A DNA stretch of 64,000 nucleotides from an uncultured Bacteriovoracaceae bacterium (lineage in GTDB: Bacteria; Bdellovibrionota; Bacteriovoracia; Bacteriovoracales; Bacteriovoracaceae). Location: contig CATLOT010000016.1 of NCBI GenBank assembly GCA_950054155.1, positions 20,313-84,312 on the forward strand. Direction: 5' to 3'. Of the stretch, positions 34,484-43,643 are shown piece after piece (the stretch's first letter is position 1; every line of letters starts with the position of its first letter). A program made the translations under genes and the position numbers. The notes beneath the pieces were generated by a model, which made no database searches, was not told the origin of the DNA, and was given only the letters and a program-made list of their open reading frames with translations.

Positions 34484-35239
34484 CTAGTAAAGAAGTCCTA
34501 GACTAACTCCAATATCAAGCTGTCTTTTCTCAACCTGGCTCTGGGGTAATTCAATTTTTCCACTTGCCCCAAAGAGGTGAAGGAGTAAATTTCCCCTTTG
34601 GTATTGAGTTCCAAATGATATTCCACTCCCGTCAACTGAGTGCTCTATTTTAGTTTTTATTCCCTTTTCAAAATTAAGAGCGTAACGACCGTCATCTCGA
34701 AAAACACCAACGTAAACCAGAAGAGGAGCTAAGATTCGATAGCCAAGCATTAAATCAAAGACGCCATAACCAGACTCAATAATATAAGTTCTCTCGGCTA
34801 ATCTCCTATCAACAAGCTCCTCGCGACTGACTTTACCTGCACCAATATTGAGCCCATAACCTGCTCGTAGTGCGAGGGAGAAGTTTCCTTGAGCCGCAGA
34901 AGAGGTCGGCGCTCCTAGAAATTGAATTTTGAGTGAGGTGAGAAAGCTTTGCTGAGGTCCCCATGACGCTTCAATATCCATAAAATCGGTAAGGCCAAAG
35001 GCATTTATTGCATTGACTACAGCTGACGAGCTCAATGTAGGATGAGAGTCGACAACCACAGCTCCAATATTAGTACTTGGCTGCATACGCGTCGCCTTAG
35101 AGACTGCAATATCAAAGCGATTATTCCCTCCCCCAGCGACTTCCGGAGTTCTCACTCGAGTAAGGAGATACTTCTGTTGAGTTGAGCATGAGAAGAGGAA
35201 TAAAAGACAGCATAGGCATGCCCACGAGTTCACTTTCAT
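34484..35239 (-). CDS. Outer-membrane lipoprotein with beta-rich domain, unknown
   Basis: 251 residues from ATG 35239. Signal with lipobox LFSCS (Cys about 18), then a beta-rich chain with repeated aromatic strands ending LDIGVSLGLLY. Start at 35239 is preferred because a terminator for the upstream gene (35257-35292) lies before it, so an upstream in-frame start at 35380 would have to be translated through that terminator. GAAGAG precedes the ATG. No family recognised; may form a membrane-associated barrel. Confidence 0.7.
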   Translation of the reverse strand: MKVNSWACLCCLLFLFSCSTQQKYLLTRVRTPEVAGGGNNRFDIAVSKATRMQPSTNIGAVVVDSHPTLSSSAVVNAINAFGLTDFMDIEASWGPQQSFLTSLKIQFLGAPTSSAAQGNFSLALRAGYGLNIGAGKVSREELVDRRLAERTYIIESGYGVFDLMLGYRILAPLLVYVGVFRDDGRYALNFEKGIKTKIEHSVDGSGISFGTQYQRGNLLLHLFGASGKIELPQSQVEKRQLDIGVSLGLLY

Positions 35240-35256
35240 CTCTTCATTATAGGGGA

Positions 35257-35292
35257 AAATAAAAAAGGGCTCCCGAAGGAGCCCTCTTTTTC
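35257..35292. terminator. Terminator of the DksA-like gene
   Basis: Stem GGGCTCC (35267-35273) / GGAGCCC (35278-35284) with a CGAA loop, A-run on the left and T-run on the right. Oriented to end the DksA-like transcript (minus) before the lipoprotein gene, and works on either strand. Confidence 0.85.
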
Positions 35293-35387
35293 CTGCTTCT
35301 GACGATCTTTGAGGAGAGAATACGTCAGTTTTTTTATCATCCTTGATTATTAGTCCTTCATCCTTGAAAAACAAAATCAATTTCTTC

Positions 35388-35867
35388 TTAGTGAGTTTGA
35401 ACTCCAGTTAAGCCTTTTTTATTATCACCACTATTATCTGTAAACTGAAGTGAGATTACATTTGAGTTTGATGACTTAAGACCGAGTCCGTGAGTATGGC
35501 TTCTTTTTTGGTATATTATATGTTGCTCACTACTTTCTTGCTCTTCTTTACAATTAATACAAAGAGTAGCTGTAGGTCGCGCCATTAAACGAGGTAATGA
35601 AATATCAGCATCACACTCTTCACAGCATCCAAAGGTTCCATTCTCTATTTTCTCAAGAGCGACAGAAACCTTCTTGAGAAAGAATCCTTGTCTTCCCTGA
35701 AGCTTAAGCTCAAGGTGCTGATCACGGTCTCCCAACGCTTGGTCAACAAGATCTCCCCCTTCCCTAATACGAAGAGCTTCACTTAAGACTTCACGATCTT
35801 CAAGACCAGAATCAGTAAGAATGTTTTGGAATAGTTCTTTAAAGTGATTGAGTGTGGCCTGCTTCAT
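35388..35867 (-). CDS. DksA/TraR-type C4 zinc-finger protein
   Basis: 159 residues. N-terminal coiled-coil-type region 1-75, then a C4 zinc finger CCEECDADISLPRLMARPTA with Cys82, Cys85, Cys103 and Cys106. A C-terminal Ser/Asn/His-rich tail of about 45 residues is absent from DksA. DksA/TraR proteins bind RNA polymerase and tune stress and amino-acid-gene transcription. This one has GGAG 9 bases before ATG and, unusually, a consensus sigma-54 promoter and a hairpin-rich leader (see 35912-35987). Family call is firm; target regulon unknown. Confidence 0.9.
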   Translation of the reverse strand: MKQATLNHFKELFQNILTDSGLEDREVLSEALRIREGGDLVDQALGDRDQHLELKLQGRQGFFLKKVSVALEKIENGTFGCCEECDADISLPRLMARPTATLCINCKEEQESSEQHIIYQKRSHTHGLGLKSSNSNVISLQFTDNSGDNKKGLTGVQTH

Positions 35868-35911
35868 AACATTATCTCCTATGCTTTGATTGATCAGTGG
35901 TTCTCTTCTCC

Positions 35912-35951
35912 AAAAAGACTAAGCATCCTGCTTAGGGGACCGTCCTGGTCC
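35912..35951 (-). promoter_or_regulatory. Hairpin leader resembling an attenuator or small RNA end
   Basis: On the minus-strand transcript: GGACC / GGTCC hairpin (35951-35937), then CTAAGCA / TGCTTAG hairpin (35935-35919, GGA loop) followed by TCTTTTT (35918-35912). A second copy of CTAAGC (35957-35952) could pair instead with GCTTAG, giving a mutually exclusive fold. The run of five U is short, so termination strength is uncertain. The likely start site lies about 50 bases upstream. Confidence 0.5.
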
Positions 35952-35971
35952 GCTTAGATACCCCTATACAA

Positions 35972-35987
35972 AGCAACACTTGTGCCA
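35972..35987 (-). promoter_or_regulatory. Consensus sigma-54 promoter
   Basis: Minus strand reads TGGCACAAGTGTTGCT, an exact fit to TGGCACR-N4-TTGCW with correct GG-GC spacing. Expected start is near 35961, inside a GGGG tract. It drives the hairpin leader and then the DksA-like gene, about 95 bases before its ATG. Chance occurrence in an intergenic region in the right orientation is unlikely. Confidence 0.8.
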
Positions 35988-36098
35988 AAAATAAAACCTA
36001 ATGATTTCAAGCACTTCAATAAATTTTAGGTGAAGACATTTTGACATTTGAGACAAATTGCAACCGGCGCAGTGACCCCAATGACAGAAAAAGAAACT

Positions 36099-36968
36099 TT
36101 ATTCAGGCTTAGCCTTTCCCTCGCAAATACTAATCCCCTCACTAAAAAGCTCTTCTAGAAAAGTTCCTGGAGTCATCATCGGATAGAGATCAATTTCTGA
36201 AAGGTCCCAAATTTCGGCGCCTTTAGGATAGGATAGTTTTAAGTCTCTTTGCCAAAGAAAGGGCATTTTTACAAAGATCTTCCTCTTTCCATTTGGGCCC
36301 TCTTTTTTAAGCTTCTTCCGCTCCACGAGATTATGAATTCCGAGGTGATTAAAAAAATTTACAAGACCATATTCAGGGAAAGAGAAAGTCACTCTCTTTT
36401 TATTACAAACTCTCGCCATTTCCTCTTCGAGAGCATAAACCTTTTGGGCATTTGAAAAGCCTCTAGGAACACGGTCAAAGTGAACCTCAAAGAAACGTGT
36501 GAGAAAACCAGCAAGTGATTCGTAAACAGTCATAATCGCCATCGGAAAGAGAAAGAATGCATTAAAGTCACTTTCAGGATGAGAGGCATTGGCAATAAAG
36601 GGAGCTGATGTTGGTGCTAAAGTCTTTGGTCTTGAATAGATAAGATTCATACCAGGATTGAGAGGGACAAAATACACTCTTTGAGGATACTTATAAAAGA
36701 AAAGCTCTATTTCACTATTTTGCTTCTTGGAATAACTGTATGAGCTGATTAGAATAACATCAAAAGAGCCAATATCTTCTGGCAGACGGTCTCTAACCTT
36801 TCCCTCGTAATAGAGCACCACTTTATGATTTTCCCTGGGGATCAGTTGCTTGGCCATGGCACAAAGAAAAGGGCCATGACAATAAAACTTTATAGGCTTA
36901 GAAAAACTCTCTTCTTTTGAAAAGCCTGATGTCATAAGAATAGTCAATATGAGAGAGAGAAAAATCAT
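36099..36968 (-). CDS. Periplasmic protein resembling a substrate-binding protein, unassigned
   Basis: 289 residues with a signal peptide ending near TSGFS. Alternating strands and helices (KIKFYCHGPFLCAMAKQLI, VILISSYSY, RVYFVPLNPGMNL) give an overall impression of a two-lobe periplasmic binding-protein fold. No confident family; a metal- or sugar-type ligand would be speculation. It has its own start 44 bases after the hldD 3' side, with no evident operon link. Upstream region carries the sigma-54 promoter facing the other gene. Confidence 0.55.
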   Translation of the reverse strand: MIFLSLILTILMTSGFSKEESFSKPIKFYCHGPFLCAMAKQLIPRENHKVVLYYEGKVRDRLPEDIGSFDVILISSYSYSKKQNSEIELFFYKYPQRVYFVPLNPGMNLIYSRPKTLAPTSAPFIANASHPESDFNAFFLFPMAIMTVYESLAGFLTRFFEVHFDRVPRGFSNAQKVYALEEEMARVCNKKRVTFSFPEYGLVNFFNHLGIHNLVERKKLKKEGPNGKRKIFVKMPFLWQRDLKLSYPKGAEIWDLSEIDLYPMMTPGTFLEELFSEGISICEGKAKPE

Positions 36969-37012
36969 TAATTTATCTTAAGCTGACTCTCTCTTTTCAC
37001 CTAATAAAATAA

Positions 37013-37987
37013 TCAGTGGTACTCATTATTAGTCATCAAATATTGAGTAACGTAATCATTCACGGCCTCTTCTAAAGAGGTAAATTGAAACTCGGGAAAG
37101 ACCTTCTTAAACTTACTCATCTCAGCTTGGGTGTAGTATTGATATTGATTGCGAATACTCTCAGGCATATCAATAAATTCTATATTCTCATTTTTCCCCA
37201 TTGCTTTAAAGGTCGCGCGCATGAGATCGAGAAAACTTCTACACTGACCAGTGCCCATATTGTAGATCCCTGAGGAACCTGGCACCTTTTGGTCCATCAG
37301 CATAATCATGCCTCTCACGACGTCTTTGACGTAAACAAAGTCGCGAAGCTGCTCCCCATCTTTAAAGTCATCACGATGGGATTTAAAGAGTTTGACCTTG
37401 CCCGTGTCGTTGATTTGTCCATAGGCCTTATGAACGAGACTTCTCATATCACCTTTATGGTACTCATTAGGTCCAAAGACATTAAAGAACTTAATTCCAT
37501 ACCAATAGTCTGGCTTACTTTCACGACGAAGAATCCACTGATCGACAACTTGCTTTGAGTAGCCGTAACCATTAAGGGGGCGATAGTGATCAATTTTGTC
37601 ATGGTCGTCACTATAACCTAACTCACCATCACCGTAAGTCGCGGCAGAGGAGGCATAGGCAATCGGGATATTGCGTGAAGTTGCGATATTGTAGAGGTTC
37701 TGACTGTACTCAACATTATTGACCCACAGGTAATCCATATTTCTTTCAGTCGTCGCAGAACAAGCACCCATATGATAGATACTGTCAATTTGATCCCAAA
37801 GATCATCTTCCAGCTCAAAGAGTTCATCGGCATGGATATAGGTAATAAACTTTAAAGAGCGCAGGTTCTTCCATTTATCATCACTCTCGAGTCGATCCAC
37901 AATAAGGATGTCTTCACGACCTAAATTATTAAGTTCTTTAACAAGAACGCTACCGATAAAGCCCGCGCCACCAGTTACTAAAATCAT
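37013..37987 (-). CDS. hldD: ADP-L-glycero-D-manno-heptose 6-epimerase
   Basis: 324 residues. Final step in making ADP-L-heptose for the lipopolysaccharide inner core. Rossmann motif GGAGFIGS at 6-13, active-site segment YASSAATYGDG, catalytic YGYSK and KFFNVFGPNEYHK, all family-typical. Cytoplasmic. Its start overlaps the upstream DUF4149-like gene by 4 bases (ATGA). Shows that the organism makes heptose-containing LPS. Confidence 0.95.
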   Translation of the reverse strand: MILVTGGAGFIGSVLVKELNNLGREDILIVDRLESDDKWKNLRSLKFITYIHADELFELEDDLWDQIDSIYHMGACSATTERNMDYLWVNNVEYSQNLYNIATSRNIPIAYASSAATYGDGELGYSDDHDKIDHYRPLNGYGYSKQVVDQWILRRESKPDYWYGIKFFNVFGPNEYHKGDMRSLVHKAYGQINDTGKVKLFKSHRDDFKDGEQLRDFVYVKDVVRGMIMLMDQKVPGSSGIYNMGTGQCRSFLDLMRATFKAMGKNENIEFIDMPESIRNQYQYYTQAEMSKFKKVFPEFQFTSLEEAVNDYVTQYLMTNNEYH

Positions 37988-38454
37988 ACTTCTTTCCTTT
38001 TAAGTGCTGTCCCAAAGAGGGTCAGAAGGACGAGAATCTTAAGGCCATCCGTCTTACGAAAGAGGCCATGATAGAAGAGGTGCTTTTCTTCTAAGACTCG
38101 ATACTCCTCACTTCCCTCCATGACATTATATTTCTTTTTATTCACATCGATAATTTGGGGGGTCATATGAAATGTATAAACCAGGACAAGAATAAGAAGT
38201 CCCGAAATGGTGCTGAAAAAAGTTTTCTTAAACTTAATATCCTCTTTAAAGAAAAAACCACAGAGACCAAGAAGAAGTGCGAGTACAATTTCGATTTTGT
38301 TAAAAGTATGAAAGAAGATCATCCCCAAAGTTCCTGCATCTTGGCGGGAAGCAAGGGTTCTAAAAACCGTGGGAACGGCAAAGAAATCTAAGAAGCAAGT
38401 CAGGCCCAACCACAGACCCAGAATGAAGAGATAAATTTTAAATGAATTTTTCAT
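37984..38454 (-). CDS. DUF4149-like small membrane protein
   Basis: 156 residues from ATG 38454, 7 bases after the tatC stop, with AGG upstream. Four membrane spans: about 6-26, 45-65, 76-96 and a C-terminal one after an EEYRVLEEKHLFYHG segment. Pattern matches the DUF4149 (TMEM205-like) group, function unknown. Middle gene of tatC - this - hldD, coupled at both sides. Confidence 0.75.
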   Translation of the reverse strand: MKNSFKIYLFILGLWLGLTCFLDFFAVPTVFRTLASRQDAGTLGMIFFHTFNKIEIVLALLLGLCGFFFKEDIKFKKTFFSTISGLLILVLVYTFHMTPQIIDVNKKKYNVMEGSEEYRVLEEKHLFYHGLFRKTDGLKILVLLTLFGTALKRKEV

Positions 38455-38461
38455 AACAAAC

Positions 38462-39202
38462 CTATTTATGTTGGCGTGCAAGATAGGGATGAACAATCGC
38501 TGCGACGGCAATAATACCTATTTCAAAGAGGGCCACTAAGGGAAACCAAAGGGCGAGCATTGTGTAGGGATCAGGTGGAGTCATCATGGCCGAGAGGACG
38601 GCAAAGCCAACATAGACATAGCGGCGCATATTGCGAAGCGAGTACTTAGTGACGAGTCCCATAAAGCCAAGAATCAAAAGAAGATTCGGCAGTTGAAATA
38701 CAATTCCTAGAAAGACTAAGACTTTACTGGCGAGCACCAGGTAATCTTTTAAGCTAATCGTGGCCTCAACTTCACTCACCCCAAAACTCATCAGCGTCTC
38801 AAAGGTTAGCGGAAAGACGAGGAAGTATCCAAAAGACACACCTAAGAGAAAGAAGATAAAACCAACCCCGATGAAGGGACGAACTGCTTTAATTTCATGC
38901 TCATGCAATCCAGGTTTAACAAACTTCCACACTTGAAAGAACCACAACGGAGAACTCACAATAATTGAACTCCAAAAGGCGACTTGAAGTTGGCTGATGA
39001 CTTTATCGAGGAGCCCAAGGTAAACAATTTTTCCCAGCTCCTTGCCAGACTCATCTGTCGCAAGAGCACTTCGAAGGGGTTGAAGGAGAACCTCTGCGAT
39101 ATATTCCCCATAGCCATAACAAACAAAGAAAGAGAGCCCAAGGATAGCAACAACCTTAATAAGGGTGTCACGAAGTTCTTCTAAATGTTCTGTAAGAGTC
39201 AT
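38462..39202 (-). CDS. tatC: Sec-independent translocase subunit TatC
   Basis: 246 residues from ATG 39202 (a GTG at 39211 is an alternative). Six membrane spans. Hallmark motifs: LTEHLEELRDTL at the N-terminus, FVKPGLHEHEIK in the first cytoplasmic loop and RRYVYVGFAVLSAMMTPPDP. Forms the receptor for twin-arginine signal peptides. No tatA/B is in the window. First gene of tatC-DUF4149-hldD. Confidence 0.96.
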   Translation of the reverse strand: MTLTEHLEELRDTLIKVVAILGLSFFVCYGYGEYIAEVLLQPLRSALATDESGKELGKIVYLGLLDKVISQLQVAFWSSIIVSSPLWFFQVWKFVKPGLHEHEIKAVRPFIGVGFIFFLLGVSFGYFLVFPLTFETLMSFGVSEVEATISLKDYLVLASKVLVFLGIVFQLPNLLLILGFMGLVTKYSLRNMRRYVYVGFAVLSAMMTPPDPYTMLALWFPLVALFEIGIIAVAAIVHPYLARQHK

Positions 39203-39253
39203 TTCTTTCACTGGAGTCTTTACCTCTTAAGCTTGTTACCGTACGCTCATTAT

Positions 39254-39871
39254 ATGACAATTCTTTTAAAGTTGACAGTTTTGCTGGGGATGGTTTTTTC
39301 GCTTCACAATCCGGCCTTTGCTGAAAGAAAAGCCTCTCAAGTTAACCCGCTGATGGCATGCCTGGGAAATGAAGAGCTCAACCTCCATCGTGCTCGCTCC
39401 ATGGGCCCCGCCTATTTTCTTAATCAGCACTTTATTAAAGAGCTAAGCACTCTCTATGGACTAAGCTTAAAAAAGAAGGTCCTTGACGAAGTGTGCCAGT
39501 CACGAGAGTTCAGTCCCTCCGTTAACCTCCTCCGTGTCCTACTCCTTCGTGGCACTAAAGCTTTTGAACTCAAAAAATTTAATGAAGATGGTCCTCAGGC
39601 CTTGGCAAAGAGTAGTTTAGAAAACTTCTTAGACACATTGCCACAAGTCTTCTATGCCTATCTTGCTCGTCTTCAGGCCTTAGCTCCGACAGCGGGATGC
39701 CTGGAAAAAGAAATTCCTGAGATAGCCTATTTTATGGAGCGTAGCAAATACCTCGAAGATATTATGGGTGCAGACACTCTCCTTCAAAACCCCAAGAAAA
39801 TTGAAGCTGTCTTTAAGGGTCTTAAGAACTTTGATGCTGTTTTAAAAAGATGTAAGCCCAAAAAGAAGTAG
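39254..39871 (+). CDS. Secreted helical protein, unknown
   Basis: 205 residues from ATG 39254. Signal peptide to about residue 24 (NPAFA), then a mostly helical mature chain with four cysteines (ACLGNEEL, EVCQSRE, GCLEKEI, KRCKPKKK), probably two disulphides, and a Lys-rich end. No family recognised. Divergent from tatC, convergent with the BFD-type protein with 3 bases between. Confidence 0.65.
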   Translation: MTILLKLTVLLGMVFSLHNPAFAERKASQVNPLMACLGNEELNLHRARSMGPAYFLNQHFIKELSTLYGLSLKKKVLDEVCQSREFSPSVNLLRVLLLRGTKAFELKKFNEDGPQALAKSSLENFLDTLPQVFYAYLARLQALAPTAGCLEKEIPEIAYFMERSKYLEDIMGADTLLQNPKKIEAVFKGLKNFDAVLKRCKPKKK

Positions 39872-39874
39872 CTC

Positions 39875-40645
39875 TTAATAGCTTAAGAAGACAATCTCAA
39901 GCCCTGGACCAAGGGTTTTATCACACACTTTCTTAAGTCTTTCTTTAAGCTCAGCCCTTTGCTCAGACCCAAGGCTTTTTTCAACCGAAACGAGAACACT
40001 CCCAGGACGAGTTCCGCCGAGCTTAAGAACACCATATTCATTATTTTCACCTTGAAACTGTCGTAACAACGTATGAAATTCTGAAGCAAGAGTTTGAGGA
40101 TCAAGCTTCTCCCATAAACTCTGATCGTTAACGGGCTCTTTCGATTCTATAGGATGAGGAATTAAAGGCGCCAATTCTTCTTTAAGATCTTCTTTACAAG
40201 TCCCACAGCCGATTCCTGCTTGAAGATGATCCCCGAGATCCCGCAGAGAATGAAGTACAACTCCACTTCCGACAAGTTCATGGATATCTTCTTTATAGAC
40301 ACCAAAGCATCGGCAAAGAAGATTGAGAGGATCTCTGCCCTTGAGTTTTGCCCAAGGAATAAAGCTCTCCTGAATCTCCACGACAAAACGTCTATAAAGC
40401 ATCAATGCGATAGGAAAACGCTCTCCTTTCAAAGAGGGTAAAGTTCCGTAAGGTAGTCCTGTCATCTCTTGAGCAAGCGAAGAGAGTTGAGAGGCCACCC
40501 AATCCTCACCTTCCCATTCATAGTAGAGACCTAAGACCTGCTCTTTCTTTCCGGTATCAAGATAGAAGTGACCCTTCCCCTTACCGAAAGTAAAGCTTGT
40601 GTCGTAACGATAAATTGAGGGTTTTTCCCGGTGGAAGTGATCCAT
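39875..40645 (-). CDS. BFD-like [2Fe-2S] protein with NifU-like layout
   Basis: 256 residues. Residues 110-155 form a BFD-type iron-sulphur domain: CRCFGVYKEDI (Cys111, Cys113) and GIGCGTC (Cys147, Cys150). Residues 1-105 may be a degenerate scaffold domain, since the usual scaffold cysteines are absent; residues about 185-256 are unassigned. The layout evokes NifU (scaffold - BFD - Nfu) but neither flank keeps its cysteines. It follows map with no gap (TAGATG). Confidence 0.7.
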   Translation of the reverse strand: MDHFHREKPSIYRYDTSFTFGKGKGHFYLDTGKKEQVLGLYYEWEGEDWVASQLSSLAQEMTGLPYGTLPSLKGERFPIALMLYRRFVVEIQESFIPWAKLKGRDPLNLLCRCFGVYKEDIHELVGSGVVLHSLRDLGDHLQAGIGCGTCKEDLKEELAPLIPHPIESKEPVNDQSLWEKLDPQTLASEFHTLLRQFQGENNEYGVLKLGGTRPGSVLVSVEKSLGSEQRAELKERLKKVCDKTLGPGLEIVFLSY

Positions 40646-41425
40646 CTAGCTTAAAGAAAATTCCTTAGGCTCATCAGGTCTCAGAGTTAAAATCTCGTGA
40701 CCATCATCCGTCACCAAGATCGTATGCTCAAATTGGGCACTCGCTTTTCCGTCTTTAGTCAGAACAGTCCAGCCGTCTTTTAATAATTTGCAGTGGCGTG
40801 TGCCAAGGTTGATCATGGGCTCAATAGTAAAAGTCATCCCAGGCTTTACTTCAGCACCAGTACCTTTCTTGCCCACGTGAACGACCTGTGGTTCTTCATG
40901 AAATTCACGACCAATCCCGTGACCACAGTATTCTTCGACAACGCTATAGCCATGGTCATGAGCAATCTCTTGGATAATGGCCCCAATATCACCAATATGG
41001 GAGCCAGGGCGAACGGTGTTGATCCCTGCTCTCATGCATTGATAAGTCACATCTACCAACTTCCTAAGCTCATCTGAGACATTTCCAACAAAGAAAGTTT
41101 TATTGGTATCCCCATGGAACTTATTTAAATAAGTCGTCACATCAATATTGAGAATGTCTCCGTCCTTTAAGACGTCTTTCTTACTAGGAATCCCATGGCA
41201 GATCACTTCATTAAGAGACGTGCATACTGACTTGGGAAAGCCATTGTAGTTTAAAGGGGACGGATAAGCGCCATGCTCAAGAATATAGTCATGACAAATC
41301 TGATTGAGCTCTTCAGTGCTCACACCAGGCTTAATAAATTGTTCAATGTGAACAAGAGTATCACGGGCTAGAGCAGCCGTTTCTCTCATTAGACCAATTT
41401 CTCTCTTTGATTTTATAGAAATCAT
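40646..41425 (-). CDS. map: Methionine aminopeptidase, type I
   Basis: 259 residues. Removes N-terminal methionine. Five metal ligands in order: NIDVTTYLNKFHGDTNKTF (two Asp), GHGIGREFHE (His), FTIEP (Glu) and FEHTI (Glu). No zinc-finger extension. Essential cytoplasmic enzyme. First of a two-gene unit with the iron-sulphur protein; divergent 116-base spacer to the next gene. Confidence 0.97.
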   Translation of the reverse strand: MISIKSKREIGLMRETAALARDTLVHIEQFIKPGVSTEELNQICHDYILEHGAYPSPLNYNGFPKSVCTSLNEVICHGIPSKKDVLKDGDILNIDVTTYLNKFHGDTNKTFFVGNVSDELRKLVDVTYQCMRAGINTVRPGSHIGDIGAIIQEIAHDHGYSVVEEYCGHGIGREFHEEPQVVHVGKKGTGAEVKPGMTFTIEPMINLGTRHCKLLKDGWTVLTKDGKASAQFEHTILVTDDGHEILTLRPDEPKEFSLS

Positions 41426-41541
41426 ATTTTCTCACTCATAAGTATTGCGCAATGTGTATAGAAGTAAGATAGCGACCTTTTCCTGTCAAGGGTAAATCAT
41501 TAGAATGAGACATAAAAGAGCACCTCTGTTAGCCTACCTAT

Positions 41542-42531
41542 ATGATCATAAACACACTGATAAGGCTTGACGCCAGTCCCTACCAAAAAAGCCCCTTTTT
41601 CCTTCAAGAAAAGGCCATGGCCCGCAAACTGGGCCTAAACTATCTCTACTGTGACTTTAGAAATAGAGGACTCTCCTGGCCCTTACCAGATGAATACCAG
41701 GGACCTTTCGCCCTTATTAGCAACCCCCATACTCCCTGCCAAAAGGTTCCAAAGGAGCTTCTTAATGAATGCGCCCTGTGGCTCCATCCCAATTCGGGCT
41801 ATGACAACCTAGATGCCGCCTGGGTAAATGAGCAAAGCTTCCCTATCGTCGTTGGCCAGTCCATTCGCGCCCAAGGTGTGAGTGAGTATATTCTAGGCCA
41901 TCTCTTTTCTCACTTTGCCCGCCATAATCACCAAAGCGAGTGGTCAAAAGAGAGAACATGGGAGCGCACTTTATTGGCGAATAAGAAGGTGACGATTCTC
42001 GGAAAGGGCCATGTTGGCAAGTTGGTTGGCTCAGTTCTTTCCCCCCTTTGTGGTGTCACATACTATGACCCCTATATAAAAGGTGATGATATTTATAAGG
42101 GACAGCTTAAAGACCTTCTCTCTCAGACCGATGTCCTCATTCTCTGTGCCAGTCTTAATAAGAACAATATTAAAATGCTTAATAAAGACAACCTCCCCCT
42201 TCTTCCTAATGATGCCCTGATTATCAATAGTGCCCGGGGTGAACTTATCAACCAGAGTGATCTTCTTAAGTTTTTAAAAGAGAGGCCAAAAGCTTTTGCT
42301 TATTTGGACGTTTTTGAAAATGAGCCCTTTCAAAGTAAGGACTTTAAGGGGATCTCCAATATTCATTGCACGAGCCATATTGCTGGCGTCACCCACGACC
42401 TTGAAGAGCGGCTCCTTCACTTTGAAGAAAATGTTCTGAACCGTTTTCTTAATGATCCCTCAGATGCTTTTCAGTATAATTTTAAGCACTCCCTTCTTCA
42501 TAATCGCCTCATTGGAGAGGAGCTTATTTAA
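41542..42531 (+). CDS. D-isomer-specific 2-hydroxyacid dehydrogenase
   Basis: 329 residues. NAD-binding motif TILGKGHVGKLVG and the catalytic triad positions Arg (NSARGELI), Glu (DVFENEP) and His (TSHIAGVTHD). N-terminal substrate domain diverged. Reduces or oxidises a 2-oxo/2-hydroxy acid; the substrate cannot be told (glycerate, phosphoglycerate or lactate types all share this). Next gene begins 8 bases after the stop. Confidence 0.85.
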   Translation: MIINTLIRLDASPYQKSPFFLQEKAMARKLGLNYLYCDFRNRGLSWPLPDEYQGPFALISNPHTPCQKVPKELLNECALWLHPNSGYDNLDAAWVNEQSFPIVVGQSIRAQGVSEYILGHLFSHFARHNHQSEWSKERTWERTLLANKKVTILGKGHVGKLVGSVLSPLCGVTYYDPYIKGDDIYKGQLKDLLSQTDVLILCASLNKNNIKMLNKDNLPLLPNDALIINSARGELINQSDLLKFLKERPKAFAYLDVFENEPFQSKDFKGISNIHCTSHIAGVTHDLEERLLHFEENVLNRFLNDPSDAFQYNFKHSLLHNRLIGEELI

Positions 42532-42539
42532 GGACTCTT

Positions 42540-43643
42540 ATGACCGTTTCGAAAAATATGATCACCCCCCTTCTTTGCCCTCCAGGAAATGGCGTCTTCA
42601 CAGTCAACACCGCAAAAGAGCGCAAAGAACAACTTCACCAGCTTCTCTACCAAACGACCAAAGAAAACGAGATCAAGGAAAAATGGCTTCACTCTATTGA
42701 GAATCTTGAAAACGCAAAGGGAGCGATTCTAGGGATATGCTCTGACTGTGGCGGCGGTATTCAGCGCGGAGCAAATTGGGGACCTCTCTTTTTACGCCAA
42801 TCCTTTTACCAGGCCACTCCCTCATTAAATGATGTTATCGACATTGGTGATATTCGTGTTATTCCTCACCTTCTGCATGACAAGTACCTTAACGAAGAAA
42901 CAATTGCGAACTGTAAAACGGCACTCTATGGCGATGATAAAGTGCCTTTTAGTGTAAGCCCTCTCAGCATGACAGAAGAGGTCTTAAAAAAAGTTTACGA
43001 GATTAATCCCAAAATCAAGATCCTTTCCTTGGGAGGGGATCACTCAGTCAGCTACCCAACGACTAAGACTTACTTAAAGCATAAAAAAGAACAAGGTATT
43101 AAGGTAGCCCTTATTCACTTTGATGCTCACACTGACCTTTTAACCCAAAGACTTGGGATTGATCTGTGTTTTGGTTCTTGGTGCACCCATATTCTTGAAG
43201 ACCTCCCAAGCGCAGATCACCTCATTCAAATTGGCATCCGCTCAAGCGGTCAGGAGCGTGGGCACTGGGAGTCAACATTTGGTGTCCAACAGATCTGGAA
43301 CCAAGAAGTTTTTGATCAGGGACCCGTTAAGGTTGCTCAAAAAATACTCGCCTTTCTCGAGCAAAAAGAAGTAGATGAGTTGTATATTAGCTTTGATATT
43401 GATGCTCTCGATATCAGTCAGGCCGGGGCAACTGGAACTCCAGAGACCGATGGTCTCAGCTGTGATGATTGCCTTATCTTGATGGAACTCTTGTGTGAGA
43501 AGTATCCTCTCACGGGTGCAGACCTTATGGAAGTCGCCCCCTTTGTCTCCACTGGCGCGGGCCTAAATCCTGAACCCGAAACAACTCTCTTAAGTGCGCA
43601 ATCCATTCTCACTTTCTTTCAGGAGAATATGTGGCCGTCGTAA
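42540..43643 (+). CDS. Ureohydrolase (arginase / agmatinase / formiminoglutamase family)
   Basis: 367 residues, with about 80 extra N-terminal residues. Manganese ligands: GGDHSVSY, HFDAHTDLL and SFDIDALD. The group includes arginase, agmatinase, guanidinobutyrase and formiminoglutamase; specificity cannot be set by eye. Last 13 bases overlap the aat start. Suggests use of guanidino or formimino compounds from amino-acid breakdown. Confidence 0.9.
   Translation: MTVSKNMITPLLCPPGNGVFTVNTAKERKEQLHQLLYQTTKENEIKEKWLHSIENLENAKGAILGICSDCGGGIQRGANWGPLFLRQSFYQATPSLNDVIDIGDIRVIPHLLHDKYLNEETIANCKTALYGDDKVPFSVSPLSMTEEVLKKVYEINPKIKILSLGGDHSVSYPTTKTYLKHKKEQGIKVALIHFDAHTDLLTQRLGIDLCFGSWCTHILEDLPSADHLIQIGIRSSGQERGHWESTFGVQQIWNQEVFDQGPVKVAQKILAFLEQKEVDELYISFDIDALDISQAGATGTPETDGLSCDDCLILMELLCEKYPLTGADLMEVAPFVSTGAGLNPEPETTLLSAQSILTFFQENMWPS

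Noticed and set aside
35388..35867. Calling this gene dksA itself
   Set aside because: The C-terminal tail and short helix region differ; only the DksA/TraR superfamily call is supported.
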